DNA of 64,000 bases from NCBI GenBank assembly GCA_022508365.1, contig JAFLVH010000001.1, positions 1 to 64,000 of the forward strand, in the 5' to 3' direction. This DNA is from Clostridiales bacterium (lineage in GTDB: Bacteria > Bacillota > Clostridia > Christensenellales > Pumilibacteraceae). The notes beneath the pieces are model-generated. The model was not told the DNA's origin. It was given only the letters and a program-made list of their open reading frames with translations, and made no database searches. Shown here one piece after another: positions 41,728 to 50,052 of the stretch. Both the position numbers and the translations under genes were made by a program. Position 1 is the stretch's first letter, and the number at the start of each line of letters is the position of its first letter.

Positions 41728-44463
41728 TTATTTGCTATCCTTGCTTCGGCGTTCACGAATAAGCTCATGCGGCCATTTAAACTTGAACTTGCGGACGGCT
41801 ATATCCAACAGGAACAGCACAAGCGCTATTATAATCATAGCCAAACGCGGATCTATTACTTTATGAATTCTATCGATAAAGTCAAGGAATATCTCGCTCG
41901 CGTTTTCTATCTCGTTGCCCTTTCCGTACGTGGTCAGCGACGCCATAAACTCAATAGCGTCCCTTTCGTCTACAAACACGTCGTACTCTGCCGAATATGA
42001 GAACGTCTTATACACATAGCACGAGGAAATTACGTCGCCCGAAGCGGACTTCTTTTCCACAAGAATTCTGTACACGCCGGCTTCCATAATCGTCAGCGTC
42101 ACGCGGCTGAAGTCCTCTTTTGCCCCGGCGGTAAAAGATTGTTCGACGGTTTCGTCCAGTCCGTCGTCGGTAGTACGGAACAGAGTTACGTCTATTTTTT
42201 CATCGCTACCTAGCGTGGTGAAAATACTCATTTGCGTTCGGTAGTTCTGCTCTTTCAGCTCCAATGTGATATCGGTTGGTCGTATATTTTTGGTCGGGAA
42301 CAATGATTTTATGACGTTGTTAATAAACCTTATTCCCACATCGCTATTCATAAACTCGTATGACCAAGAATCCTCGGTGCCCTTTAGATCGGACATAAAG
42401 CTGCCGACGTTGCCGGCGCCGTACTGCCACGTCGCATAGATGGGAACGGCATACGCAGGCACGTCGCTTCCCTCCGGATAGAAGCCGCCGATCAACACTT
42501 GAGTCGCATCAGACTTAAGCCTTGTGCCGTAGAATCCGCCCAGCTCGGGGAATCTTTCGTTGATGCCGGCAACGGCGGGCGTATGCGTCCTTATTGTGGG
42601 AGAAAACGCTGTGGGCACATACTGCTGAATGGTGTCCATGGTTAAGTCGTCGCGAAGAACATTGCGAAGCGCGTCCAAATCGGTAACGGAGTAGAATACG
42701 CCGCCGCCGATATCCTCTGCCAAGTTGGTCATATTCCTGGCAGTTGTAGTACCCTCGTTTATTCCTATGCCTACGACGGACATGGTTATATTGGCGCCGA
42801 AATTGTTGGCAACAGCCTTTTCAGACTCTTGGAGGTCGAAAGGTTGACCGTCCGTGATAAGTATAATATGTCGTCTTTCGACATTGGGCAAAACCTTCAA
42901 ATTTTCTCCGGCTGCAATTATGGCTTGGGAGTAAACAGTTCCGCCTCCCAGCGTAATCTTGTCTATGGCTTCTCTTATCACAGACACCTGAGTGGCTTGG
43001 GTGATGTCAATAACGCTCTCGTAGTCTGTTTCCAACGAGATAACGCCGCAGTAATCGCGCTCGCTCAACACGTCCAAGCAAGCTAACGCGCCTTCTTTGG
43101 CTGCCTCAAGCCTGGTCTTGCCAGAAGTATCGTCGCGCGCACTCATACTGCCCGACCTATCGATTATAATAACCAAACCGAGCGGCGGTTTATAGTCTAT
43201 TGCCTGAACGGGCAGCATTCTTTGATAAAGCGTGTTTATCATGTCCTCGCGGTTATAGGCGTTGGCGGTTTCGTTGCCGTCCACATCCGTTTTATTTCCG
43301 CCGATTGTAAACAATCCGCCGCCGGCGCTGTAAACATAGTCATTAAGTATTTCGTCAAAGCCCTCGGGCATGTCGGCGTTGGCTATGTTCATCATTATCA
43401 CCTCGTCATAAGCGCACAGCTCTGCAAGGCTGGATGGCACCTGCGACGCGTCGAGCATATTGACAACCTTGACGGTATAACCGGAATCCTCCAATATCTC
43501 GCAAAGATTGTCGGACTCGCCCGCGTTTCTTTCAAACAGCAAAATCTTGTCAAATGTTTCCAGATAGATATATGATGTGTAGCAGTTGTTTTCCGTTAAA
43601 TTATCGCCCTGACTTGTTATCTCAAACGTGAGCACATGCATACCTTCGCGAGGGAATGCGTATTGCAGCGACACGCTCTTGTTGCCGGTTTCAAAGCCGG
43701 TGTCTTGCGCAGCCGCAAACTCGCCGTTGTCATACATAGTTACTTTGGCAGCACCGGAAAAGCAGCTGCGCAAATTGACGGTTACGTTAAAAGGATCGTT
43801 TACCACAAGCGTGTAATCCGGCAAATCAACGCTTATTATCTCCACCTCGTCTCTGACTGATTCGTGGAAATATTTTGCATCGACATGCACACCGTCTGCA
43901 GCGACGCTTCTTACCGCGGCTATTGCGTTTCCGTCCGTTTCTATTCCGTCGCTTATCACAACTATTTTTGACGTTTCGGGATATTTAAGCAGCGATCTGG
44001 CATAAAGAAGAGCGGCCTCGATATCGGTAGCTGAGGTATCGGGTGATTTTGCGTTTAAGTATTGATTGTACACCTTGTCGCCGTCATACGAAAGCGGTGC
44101 GGCGTAAACCTGGTCATAACCGAATGTGACAATACCTATCTTGCAATTGCCGTCGTTAAAGTCTATAACAGACTTGACAAAGCTGTCCCTTTTTGTATCG
44201 GTTTCTCTTGCGCTGTGGGAAACGTCAACCAACAGTATAACTTCGTTTTCTTCGTTTTTAACGTCGTATTCAAACGTAAGCCCGGACAGAACCAGCACCG
44301 CCAGCACGCAGATAATGCAGTGCAAAACAAGCGAAACAATGCGGTTTCTTGTGCGGCGATACTTTTTGGCAGTGCGCAGATGGGGAAACAGCGCAAGGAA
44401 CAAAAGCGGAATAAGCAGTAATAAGAGCCAAGGATATTCAAAGTTAATCGTAAAATTAGACAT
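41728..44463 (-). CDS. Bat-type membrane protein with two VWA domains and a GATase-like domain
   Basis: The 911-residue protein has two N-terminal transmembrane helices (about 10-27 and 43-62) and one C-terminal helix (about 870-890). A first VWA domain (LLVDVSHSARET, about 75-240) is followed by a class I glutamine amidotransferase-like segment (about 300-400). The second VWA domain has a complete MIDAS motif, IIIDRSGSMSARDD (about 420-600). Such proteins belong to the BatA/BatB-like and DUF1355 groups found with MoxR and DUF58. The domains face outward or inward according to membrane topology not settled here. Ribosome binding site GAGG. It lies 12 bases after the preceding BatA-like gene. 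Confidence 0.85.
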   Translation of the reverse strand: MSNFTINFEYPWLLLLLIPLLFLALFPHLRTAKKYRRTRNRIVSLVLHCIICVLAVLVLSGLTFEYDVKNEENEVILLVDVSHSARETDTKRDSFVKSVIDFNDGNCKIGIVTFGYDQVYAAPLSYDGDKVYNQYLNAKSPDTSATDIEAALLYARSLLKYPETSKIVVISDGIETDGNAIAAVRSVAADGVHVDAKYFHESVRDEVEIISVDLPDYTLVVNDPFNVTVNLRSCFSGAAKVTMYDNGEFAAAQDTGFETGNKSVSLQYAFPREGMHVLTFEITSQGDNLTENNCYTSYIYLETFDKILLFERNAGESDNLCEILEDSGYTVKVVNMLDASQVPSSLAELCAYDEVIMMNIANADMPEGFDEILNDYVYSAGGGLFTIGGNKTDVDGNETANAYNREDMINTLYQRMLPVQAIDYKPPLGLVIIIDRSGSMSARDDTSGKTRLEAAKEGALACLDVLSERDYCGVISLETDYESVIDITQATQVSVIREAIDKITLGGGTVYSQAIIAAGENLKVLPNVERRHIILITDGQPFDLQESEKAVANNFGANITMSVVGIGINEGTTTARNMTNLAEDIGGGVFYSVTDLDALRNVLRDDLTMDTIQQYVPTAFSPTIRTHTPAVAGINERFPELGGFYGTRLKSDATQVLIGGFYPEGSDVPAYAVPIYATWQYGAGNVGSFMSDLKGTEDSWSYEFMNSDVGIRFINNVIKSLFPTKNIRPTDITLELKEQNYRTQMSIFTTLGSDEKIDVTLFRTTDDGLDETVEQSFTAGAKEDFSRVTLTIMEAGVYRILVEKKSASGDVISSCYVYKTFSYSAEYDVFVDERDAIEFMASLTTYGKGNEIENASEIFLDFIDRIHKVIDPRLAMIIIALVLFLLDIAVRKFKFKWPHELIRERRSKDSK

Positions 44464-44475
44464 CGTACTACCTCA

Positions 44476-46449
44476 CTATACCCTTAACTCACGAGAATGC
44501 AACCACCATTCCGCAGCCAGCAGCAGAATCATGACCGCCGCGAAATAAACAATCAAGTCCAAGTTTGAAACTTCCTTAATATTCTTTTCCACACGCGACA
44601 CCAAAAGATCGGCCTCTTTTGTTATATAGCTTTCGCTTTTGGGGATTTGAACAAAGAAGTTGTCCGAAATAATCAAGCCGGAGATAGTTTCCTGCGTGAC
44701 GGTGTATGTGCCGCTGCGCGAGATTTTGACAATCTCCGATTCGCCTGCGAGAAGATTGTACTTCAAATCCAAACCGCCGCCCGTAAGCGCAAGCTGCAAT
44801 CCCCTTGTGCGAAGCCTTATTTCCTCATTCACTTCAAAGACGTTGTTAGAAGATAATATAGTCGAGCTGTTTTGGCCGGTAACGGTAATCGGCAGATAGT
44901 AGTCGAAAATATTTCTGAACATGGTTGACAAGTGAACGTTTGCGGGCAACGACGAAAAGTTAAGACTAAACGACATTATAACAACCTTGGAATCGGGCTC
45001 GTTTTTTGCGAGCATAACCGGATCGCTGCCGCCGTACAAAATGGGCTGGAACGATTCATCGTAGTCCAACACGCGGGTGTATTTGCTTACGTAAATTTCT
45101 TCCAGGTTCAAAAACTTGGTTATAGGATGCTCGTCGCCCGGCGCCAAATAAAAACTGCCTGTCACCGGTCTGGAAAAATCCATTCTGACGTCAAGCCCGC
45201 GCGGCACTCTGTCGGGATTTATCAGTATGACAATACCGTCGGTCGGCATCTCCTGCGGCATTGTATGCTCAAAGATATACAGATCGTATCCCTCTATTTC
45301 TGGAGTTTTACCGCGTATCTGCGTTATGGAGATATCCCGCCTGTTCCACAGCGTAAGCCTGACGGCAGCCAGTGCAAGCGGAATAAACGAGTTGGGTCTG
45401 GAACTGCAATACTGAACCTTAATCGAACGGGATTCGGCATTGCCGTTAAACAGATAAAAATAATTGTCGTAAGCAAACGAGTCGTCGCTGCCGTTCAAAG
45501 AGAAGTACGCGTCCTCAAAGGAGTATATGGGCTCAACCTCGTCGGCCGTTGTAAACGTCAATATCTTAGATTTATCCCCGGTAAAGGTTTCCCTTTGCGC
45601 AGTCAAAACTATCTCGCGGGTAACATAGTCGTCGCCTTCCTTTATTCTGTTGGCGCCGTGCACAATACCCGTGACCGTCAATTCCCTATCGGCGCCGTAG
45701 GAGGCAACCTCCACCTCAAAGACAAAGTATCCGTCAATCTGCTCCGCTTTGCAGTCCAAGATTGCGGCATTCCACTCTCCCACTTCGCTGACGTCCACAA
45801 CGGTGACGCCGCTTTTTTCTATATAGGTGGTGCCGGTAAACAGTACGATTTCCGCGCCGTCATTGTCATAAACAATATCCTCGGCAGCGGAAACGGCGCC
45901 GCTCACGTCACCCTTGCCAAAGGTGCAGTGTTCCAAAACGTTGCTGTCGTCTACGCTTAACAGATCGTCGAATATTTCGTTGATTTCATCCGCCTGCAAA
46001 GCGGTGGCGCGCTGAATCAGCACCTCGCTTTTGCTGCCTGCCAAGATGATGGAGATTACGCTATCCTCTTTGGTTAAGAATTCGTCGGACAGCTCTTTTG
46101 CCTGACCGACCGCGCGTTCAAAACGCGTTTTGTCTTTGTTTTTTGCCAGCATGCTCGCCGACGCGTCGATAATAATCACCTTTTCGGTCGACACGTTTAC
46201 TTCGGACGAAACGACCGGGCCGGTCATAATAAAGGCGCACAGCGCAATGATCAAAATCTGGCAAAGCAAAATAAGCAGGTTCCTGATCTTATTGATAGGA
46301 ACTTTTTTTCTTTTGTATTTCAAGCTGAGCTTCCAGACGAAGGTGCTTGAAACCAATTTTTGCTGGTAGTTGGGCTTTAGCAGGTAGATGAGAATAAGCA
46401 CAGCCAATCCCAACAAACCTAAAAATCCCAAGGGTGCAAGTAAGCTCAT
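44476..46449 (-). CDS. BatA-like membrane protein with VWA domain
   Basis: The 657-residue protein starts with the BatA N-terminal region (PF07584-like: PLGFLGLLGLAVLILIYLLKPNYQQ), two transmembrane helices, then a VWA domain with IIIDASASMLAKN (DxSxS). The remaining part is beta-rich and extracytoplasmic, with a C-terminal helix (LIVYFAAVMILLLAAEWWLHSREL). This is the usual architecture of Bat-operon VWA proteins that work with MoxR and DUF58. Its start overlaps the DUF58 stop by 4 bases (ATGA), so it is coupled. Confidence 0.86.
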   Translation of the reverse strand: MSLLAPLGFLGLLGLAVLILIYLLKPNYQQKLVSSTFVWKLSLKYKRKKVPINKIRNLLILLCQILIIALCAFIMTGPVVSSEVNVSTEKVIIIDASASMLAKNKDKTRFERAVGQAKELSDEFLTKEDSVISIILAGSKSEVLIQRATALQADEINEIFDDLLSVDDSNVLEHCTFGKGDVSGAVSAAEDIVYDNDGAEIVLFTGTTYIEKSGVTVVDVSEVGEWNAAILDCKAEQIDGYFVFEVEVASYGADRELTVTGIVHGANRIKEGDDYVTREIVLTAQRETFTGDKSKILTFTTADEVEPIYSFEDAYFSLNGSDDSFAYDNYFYLFNGNAESRSIKVQYCSSRPNSFIPLALAAVRLTLWNRRDISITQIRGKTPEIEGYDLYIFEHTMPQEMPTDGIVILINPDRVPRGLDVRMDFSRPVTGSFYLAPGDEHPITKFLNLEEIYVSKYTRVLDYDESFQPILYGGSDPVMLAKNEPDSKVVIMSFSLNFSSLPANVHLSTMFRNIFDYYLPITVTGQNSSTILSSNNVFEVNEEIRLRTRGLQLALTGGGLDLKYNLLAGESEIVKISRSGTYTVTQETISGLIISDNFFVQIPKSESYITKEADLLVSRVEKNIKEVSNLDLIVYFAAVMILLLAAEWWLHSRELRV

Positions 46450-47345
46450 TCTATAATACCCACCTTAAGCAATTCACCGAACAGCACTCTTTCAATCGGC
46501 TTGTCGCACGCAACGGAGATAAACCCCGCCTCGCGCGACGCGCAAAACGACTTGATGTCGTCTATAAAATCCTTAAGCGCCTCTTCGTAAGCCAAACGCA
46601 TACTGCGCGTGATATTCATCTTCATATTTTTGAAATCGGCGGCGTCAATAGCCTCTGCGTCAATCATGTTGACGCGCCCCTCGTAAGTGGGATCGACCTC
46701 CTCCGGGGCAAGTACCTGAATCAACAATACCTGACGGTTTTTAAACCGCAAATAGTCAATCGCTTTTTTCCAATCGCTTTCGGTAAAGAAATCGGAGATT
46801 ATGACGGTAAGTCCGTCGTTAGACCCGATGCTTACGTCGCTTTTGATAGCCGAAAGCAGGTCAGACTCCCCGTCGAATTCCAAACCTTCCAAATCGCGTA
46901 CTGCTTTATAAAACGTGGTTTTCCCGACGATTGTGCCAAACGGGTTTTGCACACGGTTGCCTTGAACAAGCTTAAAGGAAAGCTTGTCCATATTGTGCAC
47001 TGTCAAAAAGCCCAATGCTGCGGCAACGCCGACAGCATAGGCGGACTTTTGCGGATTTGCCTTGCTCATGGAAGCAGAGCAATCCAAATAGACATGCGTG
47101 TGCATTTGTCTTTCGTCGGTAAATAACTTGATAAAGAATTTTTCGAACCGACTGTACAGGTTCCAGTCGATGCGTCTTATATCATCGCCGAGCATATATT
47201 CTCGGTAATCGGCAAATTCGACGGTTTGACCGTAAGTGCGAACAAGGTGTTTGCCGCCGAAAAATCCGGACAAATCGGTGCGCAAATTCAAAGCCAAAGT
47301 CTCTAACCGACTGAAAAAGTCGTCATTTAAGTAAGAGACCTTCAT
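46446..47345 (-). CDS. DUF58-domain protein
   Basis: The 299-residue protein has the DUF58 core (GEY-like motif in YGQTVEFADYREYMLGDDIRRIDWN, about residues 38-62) and a VWA-like domain (HVYLDCSASM). No transmembrane helix is present, unlike many DUF58 proteins. DUF58 proteins regularly lie between MoxR and VWA genes in the Bat operon, where they are thought to join the ATPase to the membrane VWA proteins. Its ATG overlaps the MoxR stop as TAATG. Confidence 0.92.
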   Translation of the reverse strand: MKVSYLNDDFFSRLETLALNLRTDLSGFFGGKHLVRTYGQTVEFADYREYMLGDDIRRIDWNLYSRFEKFFIKLFTDERQMHTHVYLDCSASMSKANPQKSAYAVGVAAALGFLTVHNMDKLSFKLVQGNRVQNPFGTIVGKTTFYKAVRDLEGLEFDGESDLLSAIKSDVSIGSNDGLTVIISDFFTESDWKKAIDYLRFKNRQVLLIQVLAPEEVDPTYEGRVNMIDAEAIDAADFKNMKMNITRSMRLAYEEALKDFIDDIKSFCASREAGFISVACDKPIERVLFGELLKVGIIE

Positions 47346-48469
47346 TATTTTTTAGCTTTTCTCCGCTTGGATTTTTTATCCGATTCTTCCGTGGTTTCGG
47401 TCTCCGGCTCGACAACGTCTTCGGCGCCGACGGCGGATAGATCGGCGGGCTCGCCGCCAAACTCGATCTTGCTTGTTGAAATACCGTGCTTTTTGCCGAG
47501 CTCCGCCAAAATCATCTCTATAATTTTATCGGGTGAAACGCGCTCCGCAATCGCTTCAAAGTTAAGCTTCATACGGTGGCGCAATACGGGATAAGCAAGC
47601 TCGTTGACGTCGCTGTAAGCTACGTTAAACCTGCCCTGAAGAAGCGCTTTGACCTTTGCCGCGGAAATAAGCGCCTGACCCGCACGCGGGCTGGCGCCCA
47701 AGCGCACGTACTTTTTGGCCGTCTCGGACGCGCACTCGCTGTCGGGGTGCGTGGCGGAGCACAGCGTCATTGCATAGCGCATTACGGGCTCCGCAACCGG
47801 TATGGCATTGGCGGTTACGCGCATGCGCAGCAGCTCCTCGCCCGTACAAGCGGCGTCTGCCACCTCGGCCATGGTTTTTTGCGTCATGTTGACGATGTCC
47901 ATCAGCTCGTCCAAGCTGGGGTTTTTGACTATAAGCTTAAACATAAAGCGGTCCATCTGCGCCTCGGGCAGCGGATAGGTACCGTCCTGCTCAATCGGGT
48001 TTTGCGTAGCAAGAACGAAGAACGGCTCGTTAAGCTTGCGGGAAACACCCATAACGGTTACGGTGTGCTCTTGCATTGCCTCTAGCAAAGCGGACTGCGT
48101 TTTGGGCGTAGCGCGGTTAATCTCGTCCGCCAAAATTATGTTACTGAAGACGGGTCCGGGCTGGAACTGAAAATCCGAATTGCCCTTGGCGTCCTTGACA
48201 ACGATGTTGGTACCGGTAACGTCCGCCGGCATCAAGTCCGGAGTGAACTGAATGCGCGAGAAAGGCAGATTGAACACCCTGCCGAGCGAGCGAACCAAAC
48301 GCGTTTTTCCTACGCCGGGAACACCCTCCAATAGAACGTTGCCGCCCGCAATCATGGCGATTATTGTTCCCTGGACTACCTCTTTTTGTCCGATAACGTC
48401 GCGTTCTACCTGCGCAAAGATCTTTTTGCACTGTTCACTGAACTTAGTGACATCTTTTTCCGTAACCAT
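47345..48469 (-). CDS. MoxR-type AAA+ ATPase of the Bat operon
   Basis: ATG 48469 is chosen; the track's first codon (48484) is a TTG overlapping the ribosome binding site GAGG. The 374-residue product has Walker A GVPGVGKT (about residues 49-56), Walker B IILADEINR, the MoxR signature TPKTQSALLEAMQE and sensor-1 VLATQNP. A lid domain and a charged, Lys/Glu-rich C-terminal tail (about 335-374, ending KSKRRKAKK) follow; the tail is unusual. It is typical MoxR, expected to act on VWA/DUF58 partners coded downstream. Confidence 0.95.
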   Translation of the reverse strand: MVTEKDVTKFSEQCKKIFAQVERDVIGQKEVVQGTIIAMIAGGNVLLEGVPGVGKTRLVRSLGRVFNLPFSRIQFTPDLMPADVTGTNIVVKDAKGNSDFQFQPGPVFSNIILADEINRATPKTQSALLEAMQEHTVTVMGVSRKLNEPFFVLATQNPIEQDGTYPLPEAQMDRFMFKLIVKNPSLDELMDIVNMTQKTMAEVADAACTGEELLRMRVTANAIPVAEPVMRYAMTLCSATHPDSECASETAKKYVRLGASPRAGQALISAAKVKALLQGRFNVAYSDVNELAYPVLRHRMKLNFEAIAERVSPDKIIEMILAELGKKHGISTSKIEFGGEPADLSAVGAEDVVEPETETTEESDKKSKRRKAKK

Positions 48470-48484
48470 TGTATAATACCTCAA

Positions 48485-48552
48485 AAAGTGAATTAACGTA
48501 AATTAATTAAGACAACATTATAGATAAGTATGCTCTAAATGCGCATGTGCGA
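48485..48552 (-). promoter_or_regulatory. Gap before moxR with possible internal promoter
   Basis: A TATAAT (48522-48517, minus strand) lies in the 68-base gap but the -35 match is poor. It could give extra expression of MoxR over the first gene. Confidence 0.3.
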
Positions 48553-49776
48553 TTACAGACCGCCGAAGTACGCCTCTATAATTCTGCGCAAATCCTCGGG
48601 CAATTCCTTACCCTCGGCAAGCAACTTCATAGCAAGCTCGTAGTACTCCCACAGGAAGTCCTCTATGGGCGTCTCGCCGTCCATAAAGGTGTTGTCCTGA
48701 ATGCTGTCGCCGCCGCCGGCGCCTTCGCCTTCGGATTCGATGCTATCGCCGTCGCCTTGTCCGTTGTTAGATCCTGACGGAGGAGCGGGGATGCCGCCGT
48801 TCTCGCCGTTGCCGTTGCCGTTTCCGGGCTCGCCGTTGGGATCGCCGGGATCGCCGGGCTCACCGTCACCGGGTTCTCCCTCGCCGTCACCTTCGCCGGG
48901 ATCGCTTACTCCCATAAAGACGGCAACAACCGTAAGATTGTCGATGACGTTAAATTCATATCTTTCGTCCTCGGGGACTTCATGCTTACCGAACATGATT
49001 TCCAACATGTAGTTCCTTTCCAGCACGCCGGAATTAAGCTCGGCAAGTACGTCCTCCATCGGGGTGTTTACATAAACGACCCAATCATAAAAGAACCACT
49101 CGTCGTCGGGAACGGCCTTAACGGACTCAGAGGACTCACCCGTTGCAACCACTTGCTCTACGTCGCCCTCTATATATCCGCCCATGTCCAAATTGCCGCC
49201 GAAGCCGTAGCACAAATATGACACAGTATTGTATTGCGTTTCTGCGGCAACTACATTATTCCATACTTCGTCCATTGAAGGAATAAGCCCGGCGCTGCCC
49301 AAAATGCTCAATGTAGTAACACCGACATAAGCTGCGGCAGCAACAGAAGCAAGTGTGATTACGCTTTTTGAAAAAGACATCTTCATGGGGACGACGGCTT
49401 TTCCGCCAGATCCGCCCAAAGCCGCCAGCGCAGCCTTAGCGTCCTCGCGCTGACGCTGAGCAATATACGAGTCGTCGCCCTCCAGCTCGGTCATGGTAAT
49501 GATACGCTCTTCCAAACCGAGATTATCAATTCTTTGCGCGACGGTTCTGTTTGTCGGATGGAACCGTTTAAAATAGAACACGGGAGTAAGCGCGCCGACA
49601 GCCGCTACGCCGATTAAAACGGAAATCCAAAAATATTTGAAACCGGTTAACCAAAAAACCAATGCAAGAACGCTTGCCAGGCCCATGCCGATTGCTACGC
49701 CGCAAAGAAGCGATTTGATAATTGCTTCTTTTACTAACCTTGCATGATATTTTTCAAATGCTTTTTTACTATCCAT
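48553..49776 (-). CDS. Membrane protein with acidic Gly-rich tail, first gene of the Bat operon
   Basis: ATG 49776 has AAAGGAGG before it and gives 407 residues. Two N-terminal transmembrane helices (about 20-40 and 48-66) form a hairpin, and a third possible helix lies near 135-155. Residues about 290-345 are a low-complexity Gly/Glu/Asp/Pro/Asn tract (GEPGDGEPGDPGDPNGEPGN), followed by a conserved-looking C-terminal helix (EDFLWEYYELAMKLLAEG). No family was recognised. It is the first gene of a MoxR-DUF58-VWA operon, a place where such proteins are not standard, and could be a membrane partner or substrate of that machinery. Confidence 0.75.
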   Translation of the reverse strand: MDSKKAFEKYHARLVKEAIIKSLLCGVAIGMGLASVLALVFWLTGFKYFWISVLIGVAAVGALTPVFYFKRFHPTNRTVAQRIDNLGLEERIITMTELEGDDSYIAQRQREDAKAALAALGGSGGKAVVPMKMSFSKSVITLASVAAAAYVGVTTLSILGSAGLIPSMDEVWNNVVAAETQYNTVSYLCYGFGGNLDMGGYIEGDVEQVVATGESSESVKAVPDDEWFFYDWVVYVNTPMEDVLAELNSGVLERNYMLEIMFGKHEVPEDERYEFNVIDNLTVVAVFMGVSDPGEGDGEGEPGDGEPGDPGDPNGEPGNGNGNGENGGIPAPPSGSNNGQGDGDSIESEGEGAGGGDSIQDNTFMDGETPIEDFLWEYYELAMKLLAEGKELPEDLRRIIEAYFGGL

Positions 49777-49832
49777 ATTACTACCTCCTTTATTAGCAAA
49801 ATTAAGCAAGTGAACTAAATTAATTCGACTAT

Positions 49833-49870
49833 AAAAAGGCACCGCAAAACTAATGCGACGCCTTTGTCGA
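49833..49870 (-). promoter_or_regulatory. Promoter-proximal leader hairpin, copy A
   Basis: On the minus strand GACAAAGGCGTCGCA, a short loop and TGCGGTGCCTTTTT form a stem with tandem G-U pairs followed by T's. It starts about 7 bases after the expected transcription start, so it would act as an early attenuator. A close copy occurs at 61303-61339. Confidence 0.68.
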
Positions 49871-49881
49871 ATACTTGGTCA

Positions 49882-49911
49882 ATTATACCATATAATAAAC
49901 AACTATGTCAA
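49882..49911 (-). promoter_or_regulatory. Promoter of the Bat operon
   Basis: TTGACA (49911-49906), an 18-base spacer and TATAAT (49887-49882), minus strand. Confidence 0.8.
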
Positions 49912-49984
49912 GCACATAAAATACATTTTTTAAACAATATTTGCTTACATAGTTACTTGTATTATATGCCGCAACAATAACAAA

Positions 49985-50018
49985 ATTTCCCGACCTTTGC
50001 TTTTGAAGGCCGGGAAAT
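49985..50018 (-). terminator. Terminator of the giant LRR_5 gene
   Basis: ATTTCCCGGCCTT and AAGGTCGGGAAAT pair (one G-U) around a short loop; on the minus strand TTTTG follows. It lies 35 bases after the stop at 50053. Confidence 0.85.
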
Positions 50019-50052
50019 CATCGGAGCTGATAAAAATTTTACGGTTAAAGCT

